From: Prosthecobacter sp.
Lineage (GTDB): Bacteria; Verrucomicrobiota; Verrucomicrobiia; Verrucomicrobiales; Verrucomicrobiaceae
Direction: 5' to 3'
DNA: 64,000 nucleotides
Assembly (NCBI GenBank): GCA_021733925.1
Contig: JAIPJY010000004.1
Coordinates: 1-64,000, forward strand
In this document: positions 1 to 7,790 of the stretch, piece by piece
How positions within the stretch are numbered: the first letter of the stretch is position 1
Layout: every line of letters begins with the position of its first letter
Translations under genes and position numbers: made by a program
The notes under the pieces: generated by a model
What the model saw: the letters and a program-made list of their open reading frames with translations, nothing else
What the model was told of the DNA's origin: nothing
The model's database searches: none

Positions 1-817
1 TGGTACGCTGAAAACGACCGCTTGATTCGTTCAACTCCGCCAGTCCATGCTCAAGCCGTTTGCCCAGATCACGCCAGCGTGAGTAATGCGCCATGAGATG
101 CTCCTTGTTCGCCGCATCCATCACCGTATGCATGCCAAAGAGCCACACGGCGCCAGGCTCCTCCACCGGCATCATCTTCGCCACGGCCCCGTTTTCATCG
201 GTGATGTATTCAAAGTGAATGCCATGCTCTGGATCGAGCCCGCCTTTGTCTGGCGCATCGCTCCATGCTGCCGTGGAATGGAAATTGCCAAGAGGATAGT
301 TGGGTCGATTCGTGTCGCCAAAAATCCAGAAGTAGCGCCCCTTCCATGGCACGACTTGCACCGAGTCCTGACCCATGACATCGGCAAACAAGTTTGGGCT
401 CGGCAAGGGCGGCTCATGCCCCAGCAAGGTGCTGTCTCGGTAAATCCCCTGCCCTGTCAGCCGGCACAGACGCTCCGCAATGTTGGTGCGCAACACCTTC
501 ACCTCCACGGATTTTCCCGCCACTGGCGTCAGCCGCACACCCACAAAGCCAAACCCATCCTTCGGCAGCGAATACCCCGGGCATTCGACACTGAAGTACA
601 CCGCACGGTTCATCAATCCCGGCTCGTTGAAGGCGATCCACCCCGCGCTGTCCGTCGTCAGCGCGATGTAATTGGTTGTTTTCAACGTAACCAGCGGCAC
701 ACCGCGCCCCGTGCTTTCATCGATCACATGGATGCCAAAATACTCTTCCGGCGCAGCACCTAGAAGCACTGGCAGGCATGACAAAACCAGAAGCAACCGG
801 CGGAAAACCATGCGCAT
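1..817 (-). CDS. Secreted hypothetical protein, partial (3' end beyond window)
   Basis: The frame is open from an ATG at 817 (a second in-frame ATG lies at 811) to the left edge, giving at least 272 residues. The N-terminus is a signal peptide (MRMVFRRLLLVLSCLPVLLG, cleavage near Ala-Ala-Pro). The next ~80 residues look like a beta-sandwich carboxypeptidase-regulatory-type domain (DESTGRGVPLVTLKT). After that come segments such as VPWKGRYFWIFGDTNRP that suggest the first blades of a secreted beta-propeller. I do not recognise a named family. It diverges from the TatD gene with an 82-bp gap. Export is well supported; function is not known. Confidence 0.75.
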   Translation of the reverse strand, partial: MRMVFRRLLLVLSCLPVLLGAAPEEYFGIHVIDESTGRGVPLVTLKTTNYIALTTDSAGWIAFNEPGLMNRAVYFSVECPGYSLPKDGFGFVGVRLTPVAGKSVEVKVLRTNIAERLCRLTGQGIYRDSTLLGHEPPLPSPNLFADVMGQDSVQVVPWKGRYFWIFGDTNRPNYPLGNFHSTAAWSDAPDKGGLDPEHGIHFEYITDENGAVAKMMPVEEPGAVWLFGMHTVMDAANKEHLMAHYSRWRDLGKRLEHGLAELNESSGRFQRT

Positions 818-899
818 GGTTTACCATGGATGTGCCGCATCAGGAAAGGACTAATTCGCGACGCTTGACACCCGGTTCACAGATGCGAAGTCGCCAGGC

Positions 900-1691
900 A
901 TGTTTTTCGACACGCACACCCACCTCGGCAGCAAACAATTCGACGGCGATCTGCCCGCCGTGCTGGAACGCGCACGCGCTGCCGGCGTGACACGCATGGT
1001 GGCGCCTGCCACACATCTCGAAAACGCCCGCAAACTCCTCGCAATCGCCGAGAACGAATCGGATGTACGTGTGGCGGTGGGCATACATCCGTGCGATGCG
1101 GATTCGGTCATCGGAGAAAGTTGGATCAACGAGCTGCGTGAACTCGCCAGTCATCCCAAAGTCTGCGCCATCGGCGAAATCGGTTTCGATTACTTCCATG
1201 CGCCCCCCGAGGGCTTCACCCTCGCTGATTGGAAGGCGCATCAGGCCAGAGTGCTCACCGCCCAGCTCGAACTCGCCTCCGAGTTGAAGCTGAATGTGAT
1301 CCTGCACAACCGCGAAAGCTGGGACGATCTCACCGCGCTCGTCCTGCCATTCAGTGACCGGCTGCGTGGCGTGTTTCACTGCTTCACCGGCACTCTGGAG
1401 CAGGCACAGCCGCTGCTGGAGCGCGGCCACCTCATTTCCTTCACCGGCATCGTCAGCTTCAAAAATGCCGGCCTCATTGCCGAAACGGCGCGCCGGGTGC
1501 CTGCGGGCGGCTTCATGATCGAAACCGATGCGCCCTACCTCTCACCGGTGCCGCACCGAGGCAAACGCTGCGAACCCGCCTACGTGGCGGACACCGCACG
1601 CGCCATCGCCGCCCTTCGTGACGAGGCCGTCGAGAAAATCGCCGCTGACACGAGCCACACGGCCCTCCATTTCTTCCACGGCTGGGATTGA
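900..1691 (+). CDS. tatD: TatD family metal-dependent deoxyribonuclease
   Basis: A 263-residue TIM-barrel hydrolase of the amidohydrolase superfamily; the family cleaves DNA, and some members act in DNA repair or tRNA quality control. Metal ligands are visible in order: His6 and His8 in FDTHTHLG, the Glu of IGEIGFDY, the His of VILHNRES, the His of GVFHCFTG, and the Asp of IETDAPYLSP. Length matches the usual 255-265 residues. The ATG at 900 starts directly at the conserved first strand, so the start is probably right although no strong ribosome site precedes it. The stop lies 47 bp before the next gene's start, so the two may be cotranscribed. Cytoplasmic, no signal peptide. Confidence 0.9.
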   Translation: MFFDTHTHLGSKQFDGDLPAVLERARAAGVTRMVAPATHLENARKLLAIAENESDVRVAVGIHPCDADSVIGESWINELRELASHPKVCAIGEIGFDYFHAPPEGFTLADWKAHQARVLTAQLELASELKLNVILHNRESWDDLTALVLPFSDRLRGVFHCFTGTLEQAQPLLERGHLISFTGIVSFKNAGLIAETARRVPAGGFMIETDAPYLSPVPHRGKRCEPAYVADTARAIAALRDEAVEKIAADTSHTALHFFHGWD

Positions 1692-1738
1692 ACTCAGCCG
1701 AAAGCATTTCAATCTTTCCCACGTTCACTGCCACAACC

Positions 1739-2713
1739 ATGAAACTGCTCCTAGCCGCATCCCTCCTGCTCGCATCCCTTGCCAGCGCCGCCCAGTTCAC
1801 CGTCGAAAAGACCGCCTCCGGCGGTGCCATCGTGAAAGTCGATGGGCAGGTCTTCGCCGAATACATCGTCGATCAGGCCAACAAGCCGTATCTCGCACCC
1901 GTCTTCGGCCCCACAGGCAAACAGATGACGCGCAACTACCCGATGAAGACCATCGAAGGCGAGCAGCATGACCACCCGCATCATCGCGGCATCTGCTTTG
2001 GCAGCGAGGGCATCAACGGTGTGGAATCCTGGGCTGAGCGCGCCTCGTTCGGCACTTCGCCCAAGAGTGAGGAGCGCACCATCCACCTTGGCAGCGAAAA
2101 ACACCGTGAGTTCAAGACCCTCGAAGCCAAACCCGACTCCGCCATCCTTGTCTCCATCATCGACTACCTCGACCACGACGGTAAAAAATACCTCGAAGAA
2201 GAGCGCACCATGATCTTCAGCGTTGGAGAAGGCACCCGCAGCATCGAGATGAAGCAGATCCTCACGGCCACCGAAGGCCCCGTCAATTTTGAGGACAAAA
2301 AAGACGCCGGGCTCAGCATCCGCGTTCCCACTGAGATGGCTGTCGAGATGGGCAAAAATCAAAAAGGCAGCGGTCACATCATCAACAGTGAAGGCCACAC
2401 CGATGCAGATGCTTGGGCCAAACGCGCAAAGTGGTGCGACTACTACGGCATCGTCGGTGGCGAGCACGTCGGCGTCGCCATGCTGAATCATCCTTCCAGC
2501 TTCCGCTTCCCCACACCGTGGCACGTCCGCACCTACGGCCTCTTCACCGCCAATCCCTTCGGCACCAAGTCGCTCGACAAGAACGCTCCTGACGGAGCCT
2601 ATGAACTCAAGAAAGGTGAATACACCTTCCTGCGCCACCTCTTCTTTTTCCACATGGGCGATGAGAAAGAAGGCAAGGTCGCTGAAGCCTACGAGGCTTT
2701 TGCGAAGAAGTAA
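1739..2713 (+). CDS. Secreted DUF6807 (PmoA-like) family protein
   Basis: Starting at the ATG at 1739 gives 324 residues with a clear signal peptide (MKLLLAASLLLASLASAAQ). A TTG at 1688 overlapping the tatD stop is in frame but would bury the signal peptide, so I reject it. The body has the hallmarks of the DUF6807 family: a His-rich DHPHHRGICFGSEG segment near residues 78-91 and a C-terminal FLRHLFFFHMGDEKEG segment. These proteins are abundant in Planctomycetes and Verrucomicrobia and often sit beside glycan-active or oxidoreductase genes. The reaction is not established. The next gene, a secreted FAD oxidoreductase, starts 72 bp downstream in the same direction. Confidence 0.8.
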   Translation: MKLLLAASLLLASLASAAQFTVEKTASGGAIVKVDGQVFAEYIVDQANKPYLAPVFGPTGKQMTRNYPMKTIEGEQHDHPHHRGICFGSEGINGVESWAERASFGTSPKSEERTIHLGSEKHREFKTLEAKPDSAILVSIIDYLDHDGKKYLEEERTMIFSVGEGTRSIEMKQILTATEGPVNFEDKKDAGLSIRVPTEMAVEMGKNQKGSGHIINSEGHTDADAWAKRAKWCDYYGIVGGEHVGVAMLNHPSSFRFPTPWHVRTYGLFTANPFGTKSLDKNAPDGAYELKKGEYTFLRHLFFFHMGDEKEGKVAEAYEAFAKK

Positions 2714-2785
2714 GCTACGCATTTTAGAGGGAAACGTGGCAAAAAAGCAGGTGCATGGCGAGGTCGGTTGGCCTTTCTTCGCCGC

Positions 2786-4819
2786 ATGTCTTTGTCACGT
2801 TTCCTCCTGATTCTCTGCCTTGTCACTCCACTTGCCGCAGCAGAATATGATCTCGTCGTTTACGGTGGTACACCCGCGGGATTGAGCGCTGGCATCGTCG
2901 CTGCGCGTGAAGGTGCATCGGTGGTGGTCATCGAGCCAACGAAATGGATCGGCGGCATGGTCACAGGCGGCCTTTGCCGCTCGGACGTGGGCAAGGAGGA
3001 GACGATTGGTGGCTTTGCACGCGAGTTCTTCGCCCGGGCCGCAGCCGCGAAGCCGGACACCCCCATGTGGTATGCGGAGCCCAATGTGAACCTGAGCACG
3101 TTTCAAACGATGCTGCAGGAGGCAGGAGTGAAGGTGGTCACGGCGCAGTCACTCAAGTCGATCACCCAAGAAGGCGCACGCATCACCAGCCTGACCACGA
3201 GCGACGGCACGATCTACCACGGCAAAGAATTCATCGATGCCACCTATGAAGGCGATCTCATGGCGGCGGCCAAGGTCAGCTACATCGTCGGACGTGAAAG
3301 CACGGCCCAGTATGGCGAGCCTCTCGCAGGTTATCACCCGATGCCCATCCGTCCGCGCACTCTCGAAGTGATGGAGAGCGATTGCCCGAGCATCGGCGGC
3401 AAAGGTCCGAGCTACATTCACGGCACACCCACGAGCATTTCCGGAGTGGATGCGCAAGGCAAACCCATCTTCGGCGTCTTCCCTGATCCGAAGCTTGCCC
3501 CTGGCAGCGCGGACAAGCGCACCCAGAGCTACAACTTCCGCATCTGCGTCACACAGCGCGCAGACATCCTGGTTCCCTTTCCGAAGCCAGCGGCATATGA
3601 CCCCGCACGCTATGAACTGCTGCGGCGGCTGATCCAGGCCTTCCCAGGCATCCGCTTTGGCCGCCTGTTTCACCTCGGCAACGTCGCCAATGGCAAGTAC
3701 GACCTCAATGCACAGGGCCTGTTTTCCACAGACTATCCCGGCGCAAACTTCGACTACCCCGATGGCGACGCCGCCACACGCGCGCGCATCTGGCAGGACC
3801 ACACCGACTTCATCCAGGGCATGCTTTGGTTCCTCGGCCATGACGAGCGCGTACCACAAAGTCTGCGTGAGCAGACCAACTCCTGGGGCTTGTGCAAAGA
3901 CGAGTTTGCCGACAATGCCCACTGGCCCTATGCGCTGTATGTGCGCGAAGGCCGCCGCATGATCGGTGAATACGTCATGGTGCAGAAGGACCTGCAAACC
4001 GACATCTTCAAAGACGACTCCGTTGGCATGGGCTCGTTCTTGATCGACTGCCACATTGTGCAGCGCATCCTCGCTGAGGACGGCACCGTGCGTGATGAAG
4101 GCAGTTTTCTAGACACCCCGGCGCTGCCCTACCAGATCCCGTTTCGCAGTCTGACGCCCAAGCGCGCCGAATGCGAAAACCTGCTTGTACCCGTCTGCCT
4201 TTCCGCCAGCCACATTGCCTGCTGTTCGCTGCGCATGGAGCCGGTGTACATGGCGCTGGGTCATGCCTCCGGGCTTGCCGCCGTGATGGCGATCAAGGCG
4301 AAGACCCCGGTGCAAAACATCGACGTGGCCGCCTTGCGGAAAAAACTGCTCGAACAAAAAGCCGTGCTCGAACTCGCCTCACTCAAAAACATGATCCGTT
4401 CCGCCATGCTGCCCGGCATTGTCATGAGCGAACAGGATGCCGAAAAAACCGGGCACTGGACCGGTAGCGCCTATGGCAACCCCGTCGATGGCTCAAGCAT
4501 CCATGACGCCAACACTGAGAAAGGCACCAAGAGCGTCCTCTACCGGCTGAAAATCCCGGCTTCGGGCAAATACGAAGTGCTCGTGTCCTATGCCGCTGCG
4601 CCAAACCGTGCCAGCAATGTGCCGGTGAGCATTGAGGATGCGGAGGGCACGCAGACGGTGCTCGTGAATCAACGCAAAACACCGCCCATCGACAAACTCT
4701 TCGTCAGCCTTGGCACCTACACCTTCTCGGCAGACAAGCCTGCCGTCATCACAATCAGCAACAAGGACACGGACGGTATTGTCGGAGCTGATGCAGTACA
4801 GTTGAACGAGGTGAAATAA
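2786..4819 (+). CDS. Secreted FAD-dependent oxidoreductase with golvesin-like C-terminal domain
   Basis: The ATG at 2786 gives 677 residues beginning with a signal peptide (MSLSRFLLILCLVTPLAAA); an in-frame TTG at 2768 is less likely. Right after the signal comes a Rossmann FAD-binding segment, VVYGGTPAGLSAGIVAAREG, followed by the acidic beta2 end VVVIEP and the MVTGGL motif of the FAD_oxidored (PF12831) group. The last ~120 residues (LKIPASGKYEVLVSYAA to ADAVQLNEVK) resemble the golvesin/xanthan-lyase-type beta-sandwich that may bind polysaccharide. Substrate unknown. A second protein with the same general parts lies at 57994-60417. A hairpin at 4820-4836 follows the stop. Confidence 0.85.
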   Translation: MSLSRFLLILCLVTPLAAAEYDLVVYGGTPAGLSAGIVAAREGASVVVIEPTKWIGGMVTGGLCRSDVGKEETIGGFAREFFARAAAAKPDTPMWYAEPNVNLSTFQTMLQEAGVKVVTAQSLKSITQEGARITSLTTSDGTIYHGKEFIDATYEGDLMAAAKVSYIVGRESTAQYGEPLAGYHPMPIRPRTLEVMESDCPSIGGKGPSYIHGTPTSISGVDAQGKPIFGVFPDPKLAPGSADKRTQSYNFRICVTQRADILVPFPKPAAYDPARYELLRRLIQAFPGIRFGRLFHLGNVANGKYDLNAQGLFSTDYPGANFDYPDGDAATRARIWQDHTDFIQGMLWFLGHDERVPQSLREQTNSWGLCKDEFADNAHWPYALYVREGRRMIGEYVMVQKDLQTDIFKDDSVGMGSFLIDCHIVQRILAEDGTVRDEGSFLDTPALPYQIPFRSLTPKRAECENLLVPVCLSASHIACCSLRMEPVYMALGHASGLAAVMAIKAKTPVQNIDVAALRKKLLEQKAVLELASLKNMIRSAMLPGIVMSEQDAEKTGHWTGSAYGNPVDGSSIHDANTEKGTKSVLYRLKIPASGKYEVLVSYAAAPNRASNVPVSIEDAEGTQTVLVNQRKTPPIDKLFVSLGTYTFSADKPAVITISNKDTDGIVGADAVQLNEVK

Positions 4820-4836
4820 GACCGGCTGAGCCGGTC
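4820..4836 (+). terminator. Candidate transcription terminator hairpin
   Basis: A perfect 7-bp stem, GACCGGC-TGA-GCCGGTC, begins immediately after the FAD oxidoreductase stop codon. No T run follows directly, so it could instead stabilise the 3' end of the transcript. Confidence 0.4.
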
Positions 4837-4965
4837 CAATAACGTTCGACGAACAACCCCGGACTTCTTTTTTTCGCGCTCATTCTTGGTTTTTAATGCG
4901 CCTATTTTTCAACACCCTGAAGTGTTGGTCTTTCCAACCCACGGTCAGAATAACTCCATACTTAT

Positions 4966-5253
4966 ATGAAACTCACTCTGCAAATCCTAGGCTTTGGTTT
5001 GTTAATTTCAACGTTGTCCAGTTGCGACGTTGGTGGTGGTGCCTACATGGGCGCTCGCCCGGGATATGACCACTCAAGGCATTACCACAACAACTACAAC
5101 GATGGGTACTACAACAACCGGTCCTACGGTCACAACCACCCGACCTATAACCAGTCCAGGCCCGCACTGCGGCCATCCGGTGTCGACGCCCGGGTGAATG
5201 CCCGTGTCTTGCCGCTCAATGTCTCTAACTCCACACGTCTCGGCATCTTCTGA
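4966..5253 (+). CDS. Small His/Tyr/Asn-rich putative lipoprotein
   Basis: A 95-residue protein with a lipoprotein signal (MKLTLQILGFGLLISTLSSC; lipobox LSSC, Cys20). The mature N-terminal half is strongly enriched in His, Tyr, Asn and Gly (for example DHSRHYHNNYNDGYYNNRS). Such composition is seen in small envelope proteins that bind metal or are disordered, but no family is recognised. A short hairpin (CAACAC-CCTGAA-GTGTTG, 4910-4927) lies in its leader. It converges with the gene at 5337-6884, and an inverted repeat between the two may terminate both. The coding call rests on the signal peptide and the composition. Confidence 0.65.
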   Translation: MKLTLQILGFGLLISTLSSCDVGGGAYMGARPGYDHSRHYHNNYNDGYYNNRSYGHNHPTYNQSRPALRPSGVDARVNARVLPLNVSNSTRLGIF

Positions 5254-5271
5254 ATTCCCTGGCCGCAGGAA

Positions 5272-5309
5272 TCACGTGGCGTGATGACACAAATTCATCC
5301 GCCACGTGA
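5272..5309. terminator. Bidirectional terminator-like inverted repeat
   Basis: A perfect 10-bp inverted repeat, TCACGTGGCG and CGCCACGTGA with an 18-nt loop, lies between two convergent genes. A T-rich stretch follows on the + strand (AAAAATTTTCTCTTC). Its position suits termination for both directions. Confidence 0.45.
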
Positions 5310-5336
5310 ACTGTTATCGGAGCAAAAATTTTCTCT

Positions 5337-6884
5337 TCACACACCCAGCAATTCGCGTGCTTCCGCCTGTCCAGGCGCCGGACGCCCAAACTCGCTGGCC
5401 GTCACACGCGCAAGCGCCGTGAGTTGACGCCAGCGGAAGGCGGGGCGGGTGCGGTGAAATTCGTCCCAGGTTGTCTGGAAATACTTTTCTGCATGGAGCG
5501 CGCCATCTTCACTGACGGCGTAGCGCAGCAAGGTCTTGAACACGGCCTCCGGATCCATTCCCCGCATGCCGCAGCGATGCACCACTCCTGCCACATGGGC
5601 TTGGAGATTCTGACGAATGTGTCCATCCAGCTCCGCGAGCAGCTTCGACTGATCCGTGCTCTGGCTGATGTAGCGCTTATGCGGCACGGGCTCCCATTCA
5701 AGGAATTGCTGGCCGCTTGCCGCACCACGATCACGTGCCACCTGCCACGCGCCGAGAATGAGGCATGCAAAAACATTCCTCCCCTTGCTGACCTGCGAAA
5801 GATTGCGCCACGCATGCACCGAGTCGCTCGCATGCACGCCCACAGAGTCGCCATGCACGCTGCCGGTCGGTTTGCCCGGCGCTTCCCATTCCGGCGGACG
5901 GCCATGGTCCCGCAGCACGATTTGATTCGCAGCCAGAGAGATTGCCTCGCCAATTTCATGCGGATCAAATCCTTCTGCCAGCGCCGCAGCCACCGCGCCT
6001 GCGGCGTCTTCCGGCGTGCCGCCGAAAATGGTCATGCTGAGTTTTTCCACGACTCCATCCTCCATGGACCGCGTACCGGGATCGCGCCCCATGAGCTTAT
6101 GTTCATCAATGAGCTTCGTCAGCGCCTTGCTGTGTTCATCCCACTCCGGCCTGCGATAATTTTCCGAGTTCAAACAGTAGCGTAACGACATGCGCAGCAG
6201 CGTCGTCGCATGCTCGCGCCCCACGACATCGAGAAGATCCCAAGCGCGATACGGCAGCACGGTGCGATGCACCTCCGTATTATCCTGCACACATTCGAGC
6301 AGTGCATTGAATCCCTCGTCCGCACTGTTTTGCATCATCGTGGCAAAGATTTTTTCCGCGCCCGCCGTGTCCTTGCGTCTCACTGTTTCGTGCAACTGTG
6401 CGGCAGCCGGCTTGTCCGTGCCGGCGGCCACCGGATGCAGCACCTCGTCACTGCGACCACCGTTTTCCTGCATGCGGTTCGTGTTGCGATAGAGCACCTT
6501 AAAGACCGGCAGCGCCTGCTGCGGCTCCGGCATGGAGCCGGACATTTTCAGCGCCGGGCTCAGGGCCATCAGCGTGTGAAAGCCGATGTAATCCTCTCCA
6601 CCGAAGGTTCGTGCGTTTGCCAGCACGCCAGCCGCCACGAGCTGTTTCAATGATACGCCGGCCTTGAGTTTCGCGGCAAGCGCAGGCTGCAGTTTCGACA
6701 CGGGCGTCTCCTGCATGAAGCAGACCAGCGCCTCCATGTTGCCAAAGTTTAAGGCAGCGGATGCTTCCTCCGCACCGGCGGAGCTGATGCCGAACTCAGC
6801 TGCGAGCGCGGGACCGAGGGTGGCTAGCAGCGTTCCCTTGCTCACATCGGCAAGGAACGCACGGCGGGATTGCAGTTCATTCAT
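5337..6884 (-). CDS. Tat-exported hypothetical protein
   Basis: The ATG at 6884 is preceded by AGGAGG at good spacing, which decides the start against an in-frame upstream ATG at 6947. The 515-residue product opens with a twin-arginine signal (MNELQSRRAFLADVSKG, then an Ala/Leu-rich stretch). The body is alpha-helical in character with several conserved-looking segments (FGGEDYIGFHTLMALSPAL, SVHGDSVGVHASDSVHAWRN, HVAGVVHRCGMRGMDPE) and many His residues. I do not recognise a family with confidence. Tat export suggests the protein folds, perhaps with a cofactor, before secretion. The gene upstream in the same direction (6970-7746) ends 85 bp before this start, so the two may be cotranscribed. 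Confidence 0.75.
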   Translation of the reverse strand: MNELQSRRAFLADVSKGTLLATLGPALAAEFGISSAGAEEASAALNFGNMEALVCFMQETPVSKLQPALAAKLKAGVSLKQLVAAGVLANARTFGGEDYIGFHTLMALSPALKMSGSMPEPQQALPVFKVLYRNTNRMQENGGRSDEVLHPVAAGTDKPAAAQLHETVRRKDTAGAEKIFATMMQNSADEGFNALLECVQDNTEVHRTVLPYRAWDLLDVVGREHATTLLRMSLRYCLNSENYRRPEWDEHSKALTKLIDEHKLMGRDPGTRSMEDGVVEKLSMTIFGGTPEDAAGAVAAALAEGFDPHEIGEAISLAANQIVLRDHGRPPEWEAPGKPTGSVHGDSVGVHASDSVHAWRNLSQVSKGRNVFACLILGAWQVARDRGAASGQQFLEWEPVPHKRYISQSTDQSKLLAELDGHIRQNLQAHVAGVVHRCGMRGMDPEAVFKTLLRYAVSEDGALHAEKYFQTTWDEFHRTRPAFRWRQLTALARVTASEFGRPAPGQAEARELLGV

Positions 6885-6969
6885 GATGACCTCCTGGTTG
6901 GGATTGGGCAGAGTGTCCTGATTTGCAAGAACGACGTCAATGCCCATTTCGGCGGCGTTTGAAAGATCG

Positions 6970-7746
6970 CTACCTGCCGATCTTCATCTCCGCGAACTCC
7001 ACCCAGCAATCCCGTGTCGGTGCCCACGAGGCATCACCACCGCCGTGAAAGGTTTCAAAGTAAAGACCATCCACGCCAAAGCTGTCTGCCGTGCGCCATT
7101 CCATGTCAGTCCGCTCCACCATGCGCTTTTCATCGATCCACACACGCAATGTGCCATCGCGTTTACCCACCGTGTTCATCGTCACGACGATTCGAACTTT
7201 GACCGGAGTCTCGGTGGGAAAACGGAACTTTTCAGGAAAAGCAAAGCTGTCGCCATAGTCACCCTTTTGATTCTTGTGATACACGTAGGCCTCGCCACGC
7301 CCATCTCTGCGCCACATCAGACGCGCTGAGAATCCATTCGTTCCCGTGGCCCTGCGACCACCGCTGACATTGTCCGGGCCGCCACACAGTCCCGGCAGCT
7401 TGCCGCCTTTGACGAAATCGAAATCTTTGCTGAAGCGCATCGTGTAGCTCAGCTCCGCCAGCTCGTGTTTCCCAAACGGCATGCGCCAGCCTGCACCACC
7501 CTGCTCAGGACCGATCTTCCCGACGGCAAAGTTCACGCGCAGCCATTTCAATGCATCGCTTTCGACGAGGGCAACGCGTCCTTGCGCGATGCCGCCTTCA
7601 AATTTACAGCCCGGCCAGTCGTTTTTCCAACGCTTGAGGGTGTAAGGCCCCGCTCCGCCCGCCAGTGAGATGTTGAGCGGCAACTCCGCCGCGCTGGCGG
7701 TGGCAACGAACATCCAAAAGAACATGAAGGGACGGAGAAACTGCAT
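6970..7746 (-). CDS. Secreted polysaccharide lyase family 14-like protein
   Basis: 258 residues with a signal peptide (MQFLRPFMFFWMFVATASAA). The core resembles the PL14 alginate/glucuronan lyase-like jelly-roll fold: GGKLPGLCGG near residue 115, FSARLMWRRDGRGEAYVYH around 140-160, then a long beta region with VDGLYFETFHGGGDASWAP near the C-terminus. PL14-like members cleave or bind polyuronates, often outside the cell. Exact substrate unknown. It lies 44 bp downstream of the end of the giant repeat protein gene, in the same direction. Confidence 0.75.
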   Translation of the reverse strand: MQFLRPFMFFWMFVATASAAELPLNISLAGGAGPYTLKRWKNDWPGCKFEGGIAQGRVALVESDALKWLRVNFAVGKIGPEQGGAGWRMPFGKHELAELSYTMRFSKDFDFVKGGKLPGLCGGPDNVSGGRRATGTNGFSARLMWRRDGRGEAYVYHKNQKGDYGDSFAFPEKFRFPTETPVKVRIVVTMNTVGKRDGTLRVWIDEKRMVERTDMEWRTADSFGVDGLYFETFHGGGDASWAPTRDCWVEFAEMKIGR

Positions 7747-7790
7747 CAGTTGAATAAACGCAGGCCCAGGCCGCCTTCACGAAGTTAATT

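Noticed and set aside
1751-2722. A 323-codon minus-strand frame over the DUF6807 gene
   Set aside because: The + strand shows a signal peptide and family motifs; the minus frame has biased composition only.
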